Shown: in pieces, positions 53,764-63,090 of the stretch
How positions within the stretch are numbered: the stretch's first letter is position 1
Layout of the letters: each line of letters opens with the position of its first letter
NCBI RefSeq assembly: GCF_002288385.1
Contig: NZ_CP016783.1
Location: 1,346,108-1,410,107, forward strand
Reading direction: 5' to 3'
DNA: 64,000 bases
Source of the DNA: Candidatus Planktophila lacus
GTDB lineage: Bacteria > Actinomycetota > Actinomycetes > Nanopelagicales > Nanopelagicaceae
The notes under the pieces: generated by a model
What the model was told of the DNA's origin: nothing
Database searches by the model: none
What the model saw: the letters and a program-made list of their open reading frames with translations, nothing else
Position numbers and translations under genes: made by a program

Positions 53764-55393
53764 GCTCTTTCGCGCCTCAGGTGTTATGGCGATCGGAACA
53801 ATCCTTTCGCGTATTACTGGTTTCTTCCGGGCAATTCTTGCCGTTGCTGTCTTGGGCACAGCGTTACTTGCAGATTCATACAACGTGGCAAATACGATGC
53901 CAAATATTCTCTACAACCTACTTGTCGGAGGAGCGTTAACCGCGATCTTCGTTCCGCAATTAGTGCGCTCATTCTCAGATGAAGATGGTGGACATGGTTT
54001 TGCCTCGCGCTTAGTTACAACAATTTCTGGAATTCTCTTACTCCTTGTTTTAGTTGGAGTAATTTTTGCGCCGTACCTTGTAAAACTCTATGCACCGGAG
54101 TTTGCAACTGACGGTTTCGAGCGCGAGTTCTCTATCGCTGTAGCCTTTACGCGTTACTGCCTGCCGCAGATCTTCTTCTTGGGGCTATTCACAATGCTCG
54201 GCCAAGTTGCAAATGCGCGTGGTTCTTTCGCCCCTTTAATGTGGGCGCCAATCGCTAATAACCTAGTCGTTATAGTGATTTTTAGCGGGGTTCTACTTCT
54301 TCAAGAAAGTATCTCGGTTGAAAACATCACTGATGCACAGATCCAACTTCTCGGTTGGGGAACAACTCTCGGAATTGTTATTCAGGCGCTAATCCTGATC
54401 CCGGTTGTTAAGAAATCCGGAATACGTTTGCGCCCAATTTTCGGTGTTGCCGGGCTTGGTAAATCTTTCTCATTAGCCGGTTGGACCTTGGTTTATGTCT
54501 TAATTTCTCAACTTGGTTACTTAATTACAGTAAATGTCGCTACTAGCGCTGCGGTGCGTAGCGCCCAAGCCGGAATAACAACTGGCGTTGGTTTCACACC
54601 ATTTACCAGCGCTTACTACATTATGTTGCTGCCGTATTCGATCGTCACAATTTCAATCGTTACCGCGTTGCTTCCACATTTATCTAAGTTGGCAATTGAT
54701 AAGAATGTAGAAGAAGTTAAGAAGCAGTTAATTCGCGCTATCCGCATGTGTGGCGTTGTGACAGTTCCAAGCTCTGTCGCGTTATTGCTCTTTGGTTCAC
54801 TAATGACTGAAGTTCTCTACTTTGGAATTTCCTTGGAAGATTCGCGATATATCGGTTATGTCTTATCGGCGCTAAGTTTAGGTTTGGTTGCATTCTCAAT
54901 TAACTTGATCTTAATCCGTGGCTTTAATGCCTTTGAAGATACCAAGACCCAGGTTGTATCGATTTTGATAATCAACATAATCTCTTCAGTACTTTCCTAT
55001 GTTTTCTTGGCAACGTTAAAGAGTGAATTTGTAACAATTGGTCTGGGTGTGGCTTTTGCAGTTAGTTATATCCTCGGTCTCTTTGTAACTATTGCTCTCT
55101 TAAAGAAGCACACTGGGCCTCTCGAGATGTCGAAGTTTGCAGGTCAGCATGCGCGCCTTTATCTAGCGTCGGCGATCGCAATGGTTCCCTTCTTTCTTCT
55201 CGCCTTCTTCTTAAATTGGATGAATGACGATGCCGCACCCCTGATCGGTGTAGCTCGTTTATTAGTTGTTTTGATTGGCAGTGGGGTCGGGTTCTTGCTC
55301 GTTGCGCATGCCCTAAAAATCACGGAAATCACTGCGATGAAAGAGTTTGCAATCTCACTTTTGGGTAAGCGCCGTGCTGCCCGCGCAAAGTAA
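53750..55393 (+). CDS. murJ: Lipid II flippase MurJ (MviN)
   Basis: A 547-residue MOP-fold membrane protein with about 14 helices; 'SRITGFFRAILAVAVLG' and 'ADSYNVANTMPN' at the N-terminus are MurJ hallmarks with the essential Arg residues. It flips lipid II to the outer face for peptidoglycan synthesis. It lacks the pseudokinase/jelly-roll C-terminal extension of mycobacterial MviN. It overlaps the DUF6049-like gene by 14 bp; sigM, found next in mycobacteria, is absent. Confidence 0.93.
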   Translation: MKSNELFRASGVMAIGTILSRITGFFRAILAVAVLGTALLADSYNVANTMPNILYNLLVGGALTAIFVPQLVRSFSDEDGGHGFASRLVTTISGILLLLVLVGVIFAPYLVKLYAPEFATDGFEREFSIAVAFTRYCLPQIFFLGLFTMLGQVANARGSFAPLMWAPIANNLVVIVIFSGVLLLQESISVENITDAQIQLLGWGTTLGIVIQALILIPVVKKSGIRLRPIFGVAGLGKSFSLAGWTLVYVLISQLGYLITVNVATSAAVRSAQAGITTGVGFTPFTSAYYIMLLPYSIVTISIVTALLPHLSKLAIDKNVEEVKKQLIRAIRMCGVVTVPSSVALLLFGSLMTEVLYFGISLEDSRYIGYVLSALSLGLVAFSINLILIRGFNAFEDTKTQVVSILIINIISSVLSYVFLATLKSEFVTIGLGVAFAVSYILGLFVTIALLKKHTGPLEMSKFAGQHARLYLASAIAMVPFFLLAFFLNWMNDDAAPLIGVARLLVVLIGSGVGFLLVAHALKITEITAMKEFAISLLGKRRAARAK

Positions 55394-55416
55394 TCTCAAA
55401 TGGATACGCTGAGCCC

Positions 55417-56337
55417 ATGGTAAAAGATCTCGTAATTGTTGGTTCTGGTCCTGCCGGATATACCGCTGCTATATATGCAGCGCGCGCGCAATTAAATCCA
55501 GTTATTTATGAAGGTTCAGTTACTGCAGGTGGCGCGCTGATGAATACCACTGAAGTAGAAAATTTTCCTGGCTTTGTGGATGGCGTAATGGGCCCAGATC
55601 TAATGGACAGCATGCGCAAGCAAGCAAAGCGTTTCGGTGCAGAGTTGATCACCGATGATGTTGTTGAAATGGATTTATCCGGCGATATCAAAATTATTAA
55701 AGATGGTTCGGGAAATACCGTTCAAGCTAAAGCGGTAATCCTTGCAATGGGTTCTGCCTATAAAGAAATCGGTTTAGAGAATGAGAAGCGTTTATCTGGT
55801 CGCGGCGTTTCATGGTGCGCAACTTGCGATGGTTTCTTCTTCCGCGATCAAACAATTGCAGTTGTCGGTGGCGGAGACTCTGCTGTTGAAGAAGCAACTT
55901 TCTTAACAAAATTTGCCTCAAAGGTTGTTTTGATCCACCGCCGAGATTCACTTCGCGCCTCAAAAATTATGGCAGAGCGCGCCTTTGCAAATCCAAAGAT
56001 TGAAATGCTCTGGAATACCGAAGTTACAGATGTACTTGGCGCAGACAAAGTTGAGGCGTTAGAACTTCGCAACATGGTTACCGGTGAAGTAATTAAGCGA
56101 GATTTCACCGGGTTATTTGTTGCTATCGGGCATATTCCGCGTAGTGAACTTGTTACATCTCAAGTAACGCTAAATGAAGAGGGTTATGTTTCAGTAGAGG
56201 GTCGCTCAACGCGTACCAACGTTAAGGGCGTCTTTGCCTGCGGCGATCTTGTCGATTTCACATATCGTCAGGCGATCACTGCAGCAGGGTCGGGATGCCA
56301 AGCGGCGTTAGACGCTGAAAAATTCCTCTCCCACTAG
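55417..56337 (+). CDS. trxB: Thioredoxin reductase
   Basis: A 306-residue flavoprotein: FAD loop 'GSGPAGYTAAIYAAR' (9-23), redox centre CATC (about 133-136), NADPH loop 'GGGDSAVEEA' and 'GVFACGDL'. It reduces thioredoxin with NADPH and is followed by trxA after 73 bp. Confidence 0.97.
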   Translation: MVKDLVIVGSGPAGYTAAIYAARAQLNPVIYEGSVTAGGALMNTTEVENFPGFVDGVMGPDLMDSMRKQAKRFGAELITDDVVEMDLSGDIKIIKDGSGNTVQAKAVILAMGSAYKEIGLENEKRLSGRGVSWCATCDGFFFRDQTIAVVGGGDSAVEEATFLTKFASKVVLIHRRDSLRASKIMAERAFANPKIEMLWNTEVTDVLGADKVEALELRNMVTGEVIKRDFTGLFVAIGHIPRSELVTSQVTLNEEGYVSVEGRSTRTNVKGVFACGDLVDFTYRQAITAAGSGCQAALDAEKFLSH

Positions 56338-56410
56338 TACTCTTACAGCAACTTACCAATCAAAACGATAAAGAAGTCATAACCGATAACAAGCAATCTA
56401 GGAGCAGCAA

Positions 56411-56731
56411 ATGAGCGCAGGAAAAGTAACCGCAGCCAATTTCGATGAGGTCGTACTCAAGAGCAGCAAGCCAGTTCTTGTTGATTTCTGGGCTGAGTGG
56501 TGTGGCCCTTGCCGCGCAGTTGGACCAATCCTTGATGAGATCGCAACTGAGCACGGCGACAAGCTCACTATCGTGAAGTTAAATACCGATGAAGAGTCAG
56601 CTATCGCGATCAAATACGGAGTTACATCAATTCCAATGCTCAACGTTTATGTAAACGGTGAAGTTGTAAAGACAATTATTGGTGCAAAGCCAAAGCCGGC
56701 GCTTCTAAAAGAGCTCGAAGGCTTCATCTAA
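56411..56731 (+). CDS. trxA: Thioredoxin
   Basis: A 106-residue thioredoxin with 'VDFWAEWCGPCR' (redox CGPC at about 31-34) and cis-Pro in 'SIPML'. It reduces protein disulfides. Shine-Dalgarno AGGAG lies about 8 bp before ATG 56411. Confidence 0.97.
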   Translation: MSAGKVTAANFDEVVLKSSKPVLVDFWAEWCGPCRAVGPILDEIATEHGDKLTIVKLNTDEESAIAIKYGVTSIPMLNVYVNGEVVKTIIGAKPKPALLKELEGFI

Positions 56732-56755
56732 TCAACTCGTTGGTTTAGATCTCTT

Positions 56756-57757
56756 ATGAAAGAACTATCTCCTGACGAGATTCGTTCTTTTCAGCAAGAT
56801 CGTGGCTTGCATGTAACTGGTGAGTTAAATGACCAGACCAAACGCGCCCTTGAAGAATCTCGTTGGAAGTTAGGCGATCGTTCTCTAAATCTTCAACCAT
56901 CTCCAATGATGCGCGGTGACGATGTTGCAGCACTTCAAGCGCGCCTTACTGAGATGGGTTTTAACGCCGGACGCGTTGATGGAATCTTTGGTGAGCGCAC
57001 TGAATCTGCTGTTAAAGAATTTCAAAAATCAGTTGGAATTAAAGTCGATGGTAAATGTGGTCCAGCAACAATTATCGCGCTGATTCGTTTAACAAAAATT
57101 GTTTCTGGTGGAGCACCTGCGCAGATGCGCGAAAGTGCGAAGCAACGCAATCGCGGCCCTGCACTTGCAAATAAGGTAATTGTTTTGGATCCGGCTTTCG
57201 GCAATGACGAGGCAGAGATTGTTTATGACATTGCCCAACGTTTAGAAGGTCGTTTGTTAGCGCTTGGCGCCAGCGTGTTTTTAACGCGTGGGCCAAAGAA
57301 TGTTTTAACAGAGAACGAGATCATCTCTTTCTCAAATAAAAATAGCGCAGACTTGGTTATCTCTTTACATACCGATAAACACTCAAACCCTAACGCACAT
57401 GGGGTTTCGACTTACTTCTATGGCAGCGATGCGCATGGAGTTCATTCGATTGTTGGTGAAAGGTTTGCATCCCTTGTGCAGCGCGAACTCTGTGCGCGTA
57501 CCGATTTATTAAATTGCCGAACCCATGCCAAAACTTGGGATCTGCTTCGCCTAACTCAAGCCCCAGCGGTACGTGTAGATCTTGGTTATCTATCAAACGC
57601 GGGCGATGCTGCGCGCCTGGCCCGTCCTGATTTTCGCGATACTTTGGCTGAGGCTTTTATCATTGCGATTCAACGCCTTTATCTATCGGCTGAAGATGAT
57701 GCTAAAACAGGAACTTTGCGGTTATCTGACCTGCGCAGTGCGGGAATCCGTCGCTAG
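56756..57757 (+). CDS. cwlM: CwlM-like pseudo-amidase, regulator of peptidoglycan synthesis
   Basis: A 333-residue cytoplasmic protein: a shortened peptidoglycan-binding domain (about 5-40), a complete one (about 52-112), and an N-acetylmuramoyl-L-alanine amidase fold (about 138-305). The first zinc-site His is Phe148 (in DPAFG), His205 is kept in SLHT, and the catalytic Glu is Asp275 (VDLGY), so amidase activity is unlikely. The '[14 protein letters not shown]' segment and the C-terminal Thr318-Gly-Thr320 match CwlM of mycobacteria, which PknB phosphorylates near its C-terminus to stimulate MurA. There is no signal peptide. It follows trxA as in mycobacteria. Confidence 0.85.
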   Translation: MKELSPDEIRSFQQDRGLHVTGELNDQTKRALEESRWKLGDRSLNLQPSPMMRGDDVAALQARLTEMGFNAGRVDGIFGERTESAVKEFQKSVGIKVDGKCGPATIIALIRLTKIVSGGAPAQMRESAKQRNRGPALANKVIVLDPAFGNDEAEIVYDIAQRLEGRLLALGASVFLTRGPKNVLTENEIISFSNKNSADLVISLHTDKHSNPNAHGVSTYFYGSDAHGVHSIVGERFASLVQRELCARTDLLNCRTHAKTWDLLRLTQAPAVRVDLGYLSNAGDAARLARPDFRDTLAEAFIIAIQRLYLSAEDDAKTGTLRLSDLRSAGIRR

Positions 57758-57805
57758 TTTTAATTAATTCGCTAGCGCTAGTGGGCATGTGGGAGACTAA
57801 CGGGT

Positions 57806-59065
57806 ATGTCTGAGGTATCAGTTCGCTATCAAACCGGTGTACCGCAAAATCTAGAACAACGTTTTGCAACCCGCGCTGCCGGAATGTTGCCTTCTGAAAT
57901 TCGTTCGCTTTTTGCTGTTGCATCTCGTCCAGAGATTGTTTCGCTGGCCGGTGGAATGCCAAATCTTTCAGCGCTTCCAATGGAGATGATGGCTGGCGTT
58001 GTTAATCAGTTAATCCTTAATAATGGCGCTGAAGCTCTGCAATACGGCAGCGGCCAAGGACATCCAAAACTTCGCGAGCAAATCTGCGACGTTATGGCCC
58101 TTGAAGGAATTCGCGCTAATCCTGATGACGTTGTTGTTACAACGGGTTCACAGCAAGCACTTGATTTGATTTCACGAATTTTTATCGATCCCGGCGATGT
58201 TGTATTGGTAGAAGCGCCTTCTTATGTTGGTGCGCTCGGAACATTTAGACAATATGAGGCATCTGTAGTCCATGTTGAGATGGATATGAACGGCCTGGTT
58301 CCAGATGCTCTGCGCGTAGCGATTAAATCTGTCCGCGCAGCTGGTCGCAAAGTTAAATTCTTATATTTGATTCCAAATTACCAAAATCCAACAGGTGTAT
58401 TGCTGCCGGCGGATCGCCGCACTGAAATTCTTAATATTTGTCGCGAAGAAGGAATCTTTGTTGTTGAAGATAACCCTTACGGACTTCTTGGCTTTGATCG
58501 CCCATCACCAAATGCGATGCGCGCTGAAGATTCAGAGAACGTTATCTATCTAGGCTCATTCTCAAAGACAATTGCCTCAGGTTTGCGTATCGGTTGGGCG
58601 CTAGTTCCGCAATCGCTAAAGGATAAATTGGTAATTGCATCTGAATCATCAATTCTCTGCCCATCAAACTTTACGCAGCTAACTATCTCTAGCTACCTTG
58701 CTGATCAACCATGGCGCGATCAGATCGCATCATTCTGCGAGCTATATAAGGTTCGTCGCGATGCGATGCTTGAATCACTTGAGCAATATTTTCCTGCTGA
58801 GGCTACTTGGACTAAACCAGGTGGCGGTTTCTATGTTTGGGTTAACTTGCCACCAGAGATCGACACTAAAGCGATGATGCCAAAGGCGATCGTTGCCAAG
58901 GTCGCCTATGTTCCAGGAAATGCTTTCTATGCAGATGGTTTTGGATCTTGGTCGATGCGACTTTCTTACTGCCACCCAACTCCTGAGCGAATCCGCGAAG
59001 GCGTTAAAGCACTTGGTGGAATTGTGACGCAGGAAATGTCGCGTCGCGGTACAGCGCTTCAGTAA
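57806..59065 (+). CDS. PLP-dependent aminotransferase, class I/II (LysN/MocR-type fold)
   Basis: A 419-residue aminotransferase: 'SLAGGMPNLSALP' at the start, 'TTGSQQALDLISR', 'YLIPNYQNPTGVLLP', 'VEDNPYG' and the PLP lysine in 'GSFSKTIASGLRIGW'. It resembles 2-aminoadipate and broad-specificity branched/aromatic aminotransferases. The substrate is not known. It ends 16 bp from the convergent parB gene. Confidence 0.88.
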   Translation: MSEVSVRYQTGVPQNLEQRFATRAAGMLPSEIRSLFAVASRPEIVSLAGGMPNLSALPMEMMAGVVNQLILNNGAEALQYGSGQGHPKLREQICDVMALEGIRANPDDVVVTTGSQQALDLISRIFIDPGDVVLVEAPSYVGALGTFRQYEASVVHVEMDMNGLVPDALRVAIKSVRAAGRKVKFLYLIPNYQNPTGVLLPADRRTEILNICREEGIFVVEDNPYGLLGFDRPSPNAMRAEDSENVIYLGSFSKTIASGLRIGWALVPQSLKDKLVIASESSILCPSNFTQLTISSYLADQPWRDQIASFCELYKVRRDAMLESLEQYFPAEATWTKPGGGFYVWVNLPPEIDTKAMMPKAIVAKVAYVPGNAFYADGFGSWSMRLSYCHPTPERIREGVKALGGIVTQEMSRRGTALQ

Positions 59066-59081
59066 TTTAAACAGTTTGGAA

Positions 59082-59957
59082 TTACTTATCGCCCTCAATT
59101 AGATCAACGATTCGCTGTAAATCTTCGCGTCCAGCATATTCAATAACAATCTTGCCTTTGCCATTAACGCCCTGCACGCTTACACGGGTATCTAGGTAAT
59201 CACTTAACAACTCTTCGGCAGCCAGGGTCTCTCCGGTTGTAGAACTCTTTCCGCCCTTGCCACTCTTGGTTGAACCCTTCTTTGGAGAGTGAATTGCAAC
59301 CGCTTCTTCAGTTGCGCGAACACTTAAACCTTCGGCAACGATTCGGTTGGCGAGTTTTTCGATCTCCACCTGATCGGTTAATCCAAGTAGCGCGCGAGCA
59401 TGGCCTGCTGAGATAACTCCGGCAGCAACTTTGCGTTGCACGGTTGGTGGAAGATTTAAAAGGCGGATTGTGTTTGAGATAAGCGGACGTGAGCGACCAA
59501 GTTTTAGCGCAAGCTCATCATGTGTGCAGTTAAAGTCGGTAAGCAGTTGTGCGTAAGCAGCGCCTTCTTCAAGTGGGTTAAGTTGGCTGCGGTGAATATT
59601 TTCAATTAACGCTTCGCGCAAAAGTTCATTATCTGGCGTTTGGCGAATAATTACTGGAATCTTCTTTAAACCTGCAGCCTTTGCCGCGCGGAAGCGGCGC
59701 TCTCCCATAATCAATTCATATTTACCTGGAGATGTTTGGCGAACAACCGGTGGTTGCAAGATGCCGATCTCTTTAATTGATGCGATTAATTCATTTAGTG
59801 CGCCCTCTTCAAAGATGGTGCGCGGTTGGCGTGGATTAGGGGAAATTGCATCGACTGAAACTTCATTCTGTTGCGCAACTTCATTGCCGGCAACAGTTAG
59901 AGATGTTGGAATTAAAGAATCTAAATTAGTTCCAAGGCCACCACGTTTTGCACTCAT
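59082..59957 (-). CDS. parB: Chromosome-partitioning protein ParB
   Basis: A 291-residue ParB: 'NPRQPRTIFEE' and the CTP-binding 'GERRFRAAK' box in the N-domain, a helix-turn-helix middle domain, 'KLGRSRPLISNTIRLLNLP', and a C-terminal dimerisation domain. It loads as a CTP-dependent clamp at parS sites, two of which are nearby. It overlaps parA by 4 bp. Confidence 0.97.
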   Translation of the reverse strand: MSAKRGGLGTNLDSLIPTSLTVAGNEVAQQNEVSVDAISPNPRQPRTIFEEGALNELIASIKEIGILQPPVVRQTSPGKYELIMGERRFRAAKAAGLKKIPVIIRQTPDNELLREALIENIHRSQLNPLEEGAAYAQLLTDFNCTHDELALKLGRSRPLISNTIRLLNLPPTVQRKVAAGVISAGHARALLGLTDQVEIEKLANRIVAEGLSVRATEEAVAIHSPKKGSTKSGKGGKSSTTGETLAAEELLSDYLDTRVSVQGVNGKGKIVIEYAGREDLQRIVDLIEGDK

Positions 59958-60883
59958 GCAATTTCTCCATCGCGTTTGTAATTAATATTTACAACATTTG
60001 AATCAAAGTTAACATCGAGCGCATCTTTTGGCTTTCCGCGTTCTGCAATTTCGCGCGCTACCTGCATATATGCAATGGCACCTGGTGATAGCGGGTCATA
60101 TGTCATAACTGTTTGGTTATATGAAGGTGCCTCAGATACACGTACAGCGCGCGGGATTGGAATATCAATTAACTCGTTTGGAAAGTGCGCGCGAACATTT
60201 GCGGCGACGTCATTTGATAAACGAGTGCGTCCATCAAACATTGTTAAGACAATTGTCGAAAGATCTAGGTTTGCATTTAAACGCTTCTTCACAACGCTAT
60301 AAGTTTCAAGAAGTTGTGACAAACCTTCAAGTGCGTAATATTCAGTTTGAATTGGAATTAAAAGTTCACGCGCTGCAGCAAGTGCGTTGATTGTGAGCAG
60401 ACCAAGTGATGGTGGGCAATCAATAAAAATGTAATCGTAATTTGGTGAAATCTCATCGATCGCTTCTTTTAAACGAAGTTCGCGCGCAACCATTGAAACT
60501 AAATTAACTTCAGCATTTGCAAGAGATGAATTTGAAGGAACGCAATCGAGTGCAGGAAAACCTGCAACTTTTTGAATTACAGAGCTAATTTGGTTATTTC
60601 CCATAAGTACTTCGTAGATACCTTCGATATCGCGGTGCGGAACGCCCAGTGCGGTGCTGGCGTTGCCCTGTGGATCTAGATCAACGACCAGGATCCGCAG
60701 GCCGCCCATAGAAAGGGCAGCTGCGATATTGACCGTTGTGGTGGTCTTTCCGACCCCACCCTTCTGGTTTGCCACAGTGAAGATGCGGGTTGAGGCAGGT
60801 TTTGCCATCGCCTCTTTTAGCCGCCGGACGCCGACGACCTTTGTCTCGCTCTCGCGATCCTTTGTTTCACGTGAATCAACCAC
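59954..60883 (-). CDS. parA: Chromosome-partitioning ATPase ParA
   Basis: A 309-residue Walker ATPase: deviant Walker A 'KGGVGKTT' (about 44-51) after a 38-residue charged N-terminal extension, 'DLDPQGNAS' and 'YDYIFIDCPPSLG'. It moves the ParB-parS complex after replication. GTG at 60883 is used; an in-frame ATG at 60808 would remove 25 residues. A parS site lies inside the first codons. Confidence 0.96.
   Translation of the reverse strand: MVDSRETKDRESETKVVGVRRLKEAMAKPASTRIFTVANQKGGVGKTTTTVNIAAALSMGGLRILVVDLDPQGNASTALGVPHRDIEGIYEVLMGNNQISSVIQKVAGFPALDCVPSNSSLANAEVNLVSMVARELRLKEAIDEISPNYDYIFIDCPPSLGLLTINALAAARELLIPIQTEYYALEGLSQLLETYSVVKKRLNANLDLSTIVLTMFDGRTRLSNDVAANVRAHFPNELIDIPIPRAVRVSEAPSYNQTVMTYDPLSPGAIAYMQVAREIAERGKPKDALDVNFDSNVVNINYKRDGEIA
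60863..60878. other. parS site 1 (within the parA start)
   Basis: TGTTTCACGTGAATCA matches the 16-bp parS consensus TGTTTCACGTGAAACA at 15 of 16 positions. It overlaps codons 2-7 of parA as annotated. Confidence 0.9.
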
Positions 60884-60891
60884 GCGCTTAT

Positions 60892-61530
60892 CTAAGCACT
60901 TATTAGAGAGCCTTTACGCACAGCGATCACTCTGCCGAGCTCGATTCCCTCAAGTTTTATCTCGTGGAGCTCGGCTCCCTTGATTCCAACCATCTCGGTT
61001 GCGGCAGACTCCCCCTTCATCGCTAAAAGGGAGCCTCCGGTTTTCACCATATGCCAGCTCATCTTCTTCAACTTCTCCATTGGAGCAACGGCGCGGGCGG
61101 TAACAAAATCTGCGCTCTTCTTTACATCTTGGGCGCGGCCACGGATGACCGCAATCTCGACCCCGCCGGTTGCGATAGCGGCAACTGCCTCATTTAAGAA
61201 CTCAACTCTGCGCTCAAGTGGCTCGATTAGCGTCACTTTTAAATCTGGGCGGGCTAGTGCGATAACAATTCCTGGCAGCCCTGCCCCAGAACCGATATCG
61301 AAGAGGGAGGCCCCCTGCGGCAAGAGTTGGGTTACAGGTAGGCAGTTAAAGATATGGCGCTCCCAGATCCGCTCACCTTCGCGTGGGCCAATTAGCCCTC
61401 GTTCGATGCCTGCAGTGGTGAGAAATTCGGCGTAGGCGCGGATAGCGTCCTCTTGCCCAGGAAAGTACTTGGCAATCGTTGTTTCACGTGAAACTTGTGA
61501 AGGATCTAACTCCGGCTGGAGATTTGTCAT
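60892..61530 (-). CDS. rsmG: 16S rRNA (guanine-N7) methyltransferase RsmG (GidB)
   Basis: A 212-residue SAM-dependent methyltransferase: 'GLIGPREGERIWERHIFNC', SAM loop 'FDIGSGAGLPGI', 'EPLERRVEFLNE' and 'ARAVAPMEKL'. It methylates G527 of 16S rRNA. It lies 8 bp before parA; a parS site lies in its N-terminal codons (Val-Ser-Arg-Glu-Thr). Confidence 0.96.
   Translation of the reverse strand: MTNLQPELDPSQVSRETTIAKYFPGQEDAIRAYAEFLTTAGIERGLIGPREGERIWERHIFNCLPVTQLLPQGASLFDIGSGAGLPGIVIALARPDLKVTLIEPLERRVEFLNEAVAAIATGGVEIAVIRGRAQDVKKSADFVTARAVAPMEKLKKMSWHMVKTGGSLLAMKGESAATEMVGIKGAELHEIKLEGIELGRVIAVRKGSLISA
61480..61495. other. parS site 2 (within rsmG)
   Basis: TGTTTCACGTGAAACT matches the parS consensus at 15 of 16 positions, differing only in the last base. 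It lies 617 bp from site 1 and in the same coding context, in codons for a Ser-Arg-Glu-Thr motif. Confidence 0.92.
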
Positions 61531-61539
61531 GAGGTCCTT

Positions 61540-62073
61540 TTAGGCGGGATAGATGACGACGAAGCGGTTTGGATCTTCGCCATCTGACTCAGATGAGAGA
61601 CCTAAGGTCTGGATTGTGTCGTGGATGATCTTGCGCTCAAAGGCGTTCATTGGGTCGAGCTTGATCGATGCCCCAGTGGTCTTTGCCTGTTCTGCCATCT
61701 TCTCGGCGAGGGCGGTTAGCTCCTTGCGGCGGCCTGAGCGGAATCCATCGATATCGAGCATTAAGCGGCTACGGTCGCCGGTCGCTGTCTGAACAGCAAG
61801 GCGAGTTAGCTCCTGGATAGCATCAAGGACTTCACCTTCCTGGCCGACTAGGTGGCGGAGCTTTCCGCCCACAATGGCAAGGCTGGCGCGGTCGTTTTCC
61901 ACATCAATATCGATATCGCCATCTAGGTCTGCAATATCTAGTAAGCCTTCGAGGTAATCCGCTGCGATATCGCCTTCTTCCTCAAGGCGCGCAATTGTTT
62001 TTGGCGCCTTTTTGGTAGGGGTACCCGCTTCTGCCGTCTCGTTTTCCAATACTTCTGTGGTCTCTTCGCTCAT
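61540..62073 (-). CDS. jag: RNA-binding protein Jag/KhpB (KH-R3H)
   Basis: A 177-residue protein: an acidic N-terminal tail, a KH-like domain with 'VGGKLRHLVGQEGEVLDAIQEL', and an R3H domain with 'ARRKEL'-like 'GRRKELTALA' and 'MNAFERKIIHDTIQ'. It binds RNA and influences cell envelope growth in other bacteria. The usual YidC-Jag-RsmG order is kept. Confidence 0.93.
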   Translation of the reverse strand: MSEETTEVLENETAEAGTPTKKAPKTIARLEEEGDIAADYLEGLLDIADLDGDIDIDVENDRASLAIVGGKLRHLVGQEGEVLDAIQELTRLAVQTATGDRSRLMLDIDGFRSGRRKELTALAEKMAEQAKTTGASIKLDPMNAFERKIIHDTIQTLGLSSESDGEDPNRFVVIYPA

Positions 62074-62142
62074 CTTCTCACTCCTTGTAGTTATGTAAAG
62101 TTGTTTGGGTCTTTTGATAGTTTTTGTACTTAAATGTCCGTT

Positions 62143-63090
62143 TTACTTCTTCTTTTTCTTCTTTGGCTGCTTTCTCTGGCCTTTAACCTCATTAGTTCCT
62201 TCAGCACCGTCTTCAGGGTTTGTTCCGTCAAGAACAGTTCCTGTTGAATCTTTTGAACCTTTTTTATCTTTTGCTGCCTTCTTCTTTTGTAGCTCTTCGT
62301 AGGCAGGTGACCCTGGAGTTGGGTTGCGTTTAATTACATAGAACTGTTGTCCCCATGTCCAGAAGTTTGTTGTCGACCAATAAATCAAAACTCCGACCGG
62401 AAAGTTAACGCCTGATACCGCGAAAATTACTGGGAATAAATACAACATGATTTTCTGTTGTTGCAACATCATATTGTTGCTGGAATCCATCTTTGGCATT
62501 CCTTTTACCATCAACTGACGTTGTGTTGTAAAAGTTGTAGCAGACATAATAAAAATCAAAATAACTGTAACAATCTTTACATTTGTGTCAGGTGAACCTA
62601 GGAAGGTCTCTGAAATTTTCGCGCCGAAAAATGTTGCCTGTGCTGCGCTATCTAGATATTCGCCTTTTAGGAAACCGCGCGCGATTGGCGCTGGTACACC
62701 AGCATCTGTCTTTGCCGCAATTCCATTTAGAACTGTAAAGAGTGCGAAGAAGATTGGTGCTTGCGCCAAGATTGGAAAACAAGATGCAAGTGGATTTGTC
62801 TTATGTTCTTTATAGAGCTTCATCATCTCTTCTGATTGCTTTTGGCGATCATCTTTATATTTATTTTGGATCGCCTTCATTTGTGGTTGAAGAGCAGTAA
62901 GCGCGCGTTGACTTTTAATCTGCTTAACAAATAGCGGGATCAAAATAATACGAATTAGAACAACAAGTCCGACAATCGAGAGCGCCCAAGTAACTCCGCT
63001 ATCGAAACCGAAGATAGGTGAGAGTAAGTAGTGAATTCCGACAATAACTCCGGATACGAAGTTATAGAGGGGGTTTAAAATAAAGCCCAT
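62143..63090 (-). CDS. yidC: Membrane protein insertase YidC
   Basis: A 315-residue Oxa1/YidC protein with five predicted helices, the conserved insertion groove ('LIRIILIPLFVKQIKSQRAL', with Arg), a cytoplasmic hairpin rich in charged residues (about 60-85), 'NPLASCFPILAQAPIFFALF' and a basic Lys-rich C-terminal tail that may bind ribosomes. It inserts membrane proteins. It overlaps yidD by 1 bp. Confidence 0.96.
   Translation of the reverse strand: MGFILNPLYNFVSGVIVGIHYLLSPIFGFDSGVTWALSIVGLVVLIRIILIPLFVKQIKSQRALTALQPQMKAIQNKYKDDRQKQSEEMMKLYKEHKTNPLASCFPILAQAPIFFALFTVLNGIAAKTDAGVPAPIARGFLKGEYLDSAAQATFFGAKISETFLGSPDTNVKIVTVILIFIMSATTFTTQRQLMVKGMPKMDSSNNMMLQQQKIMLYLFPVIFAVSGVNFPVGVLIYWSTTNFWTWGQQFYVIKRNPTPGSPAYEELQKKKAAKDKKGSKDSTGTVLDGTNPEDGAEGTNEVKGQRKQPKKKKKK

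Noticed and set aside
57772..57781. Palindrome CTAGCGCTAG, similar to TTAGCGCTAA at 15840-15849
   Set aside because: Both are short, the AGCGCT core is common in this genome, and the two contexts have nothing in common.
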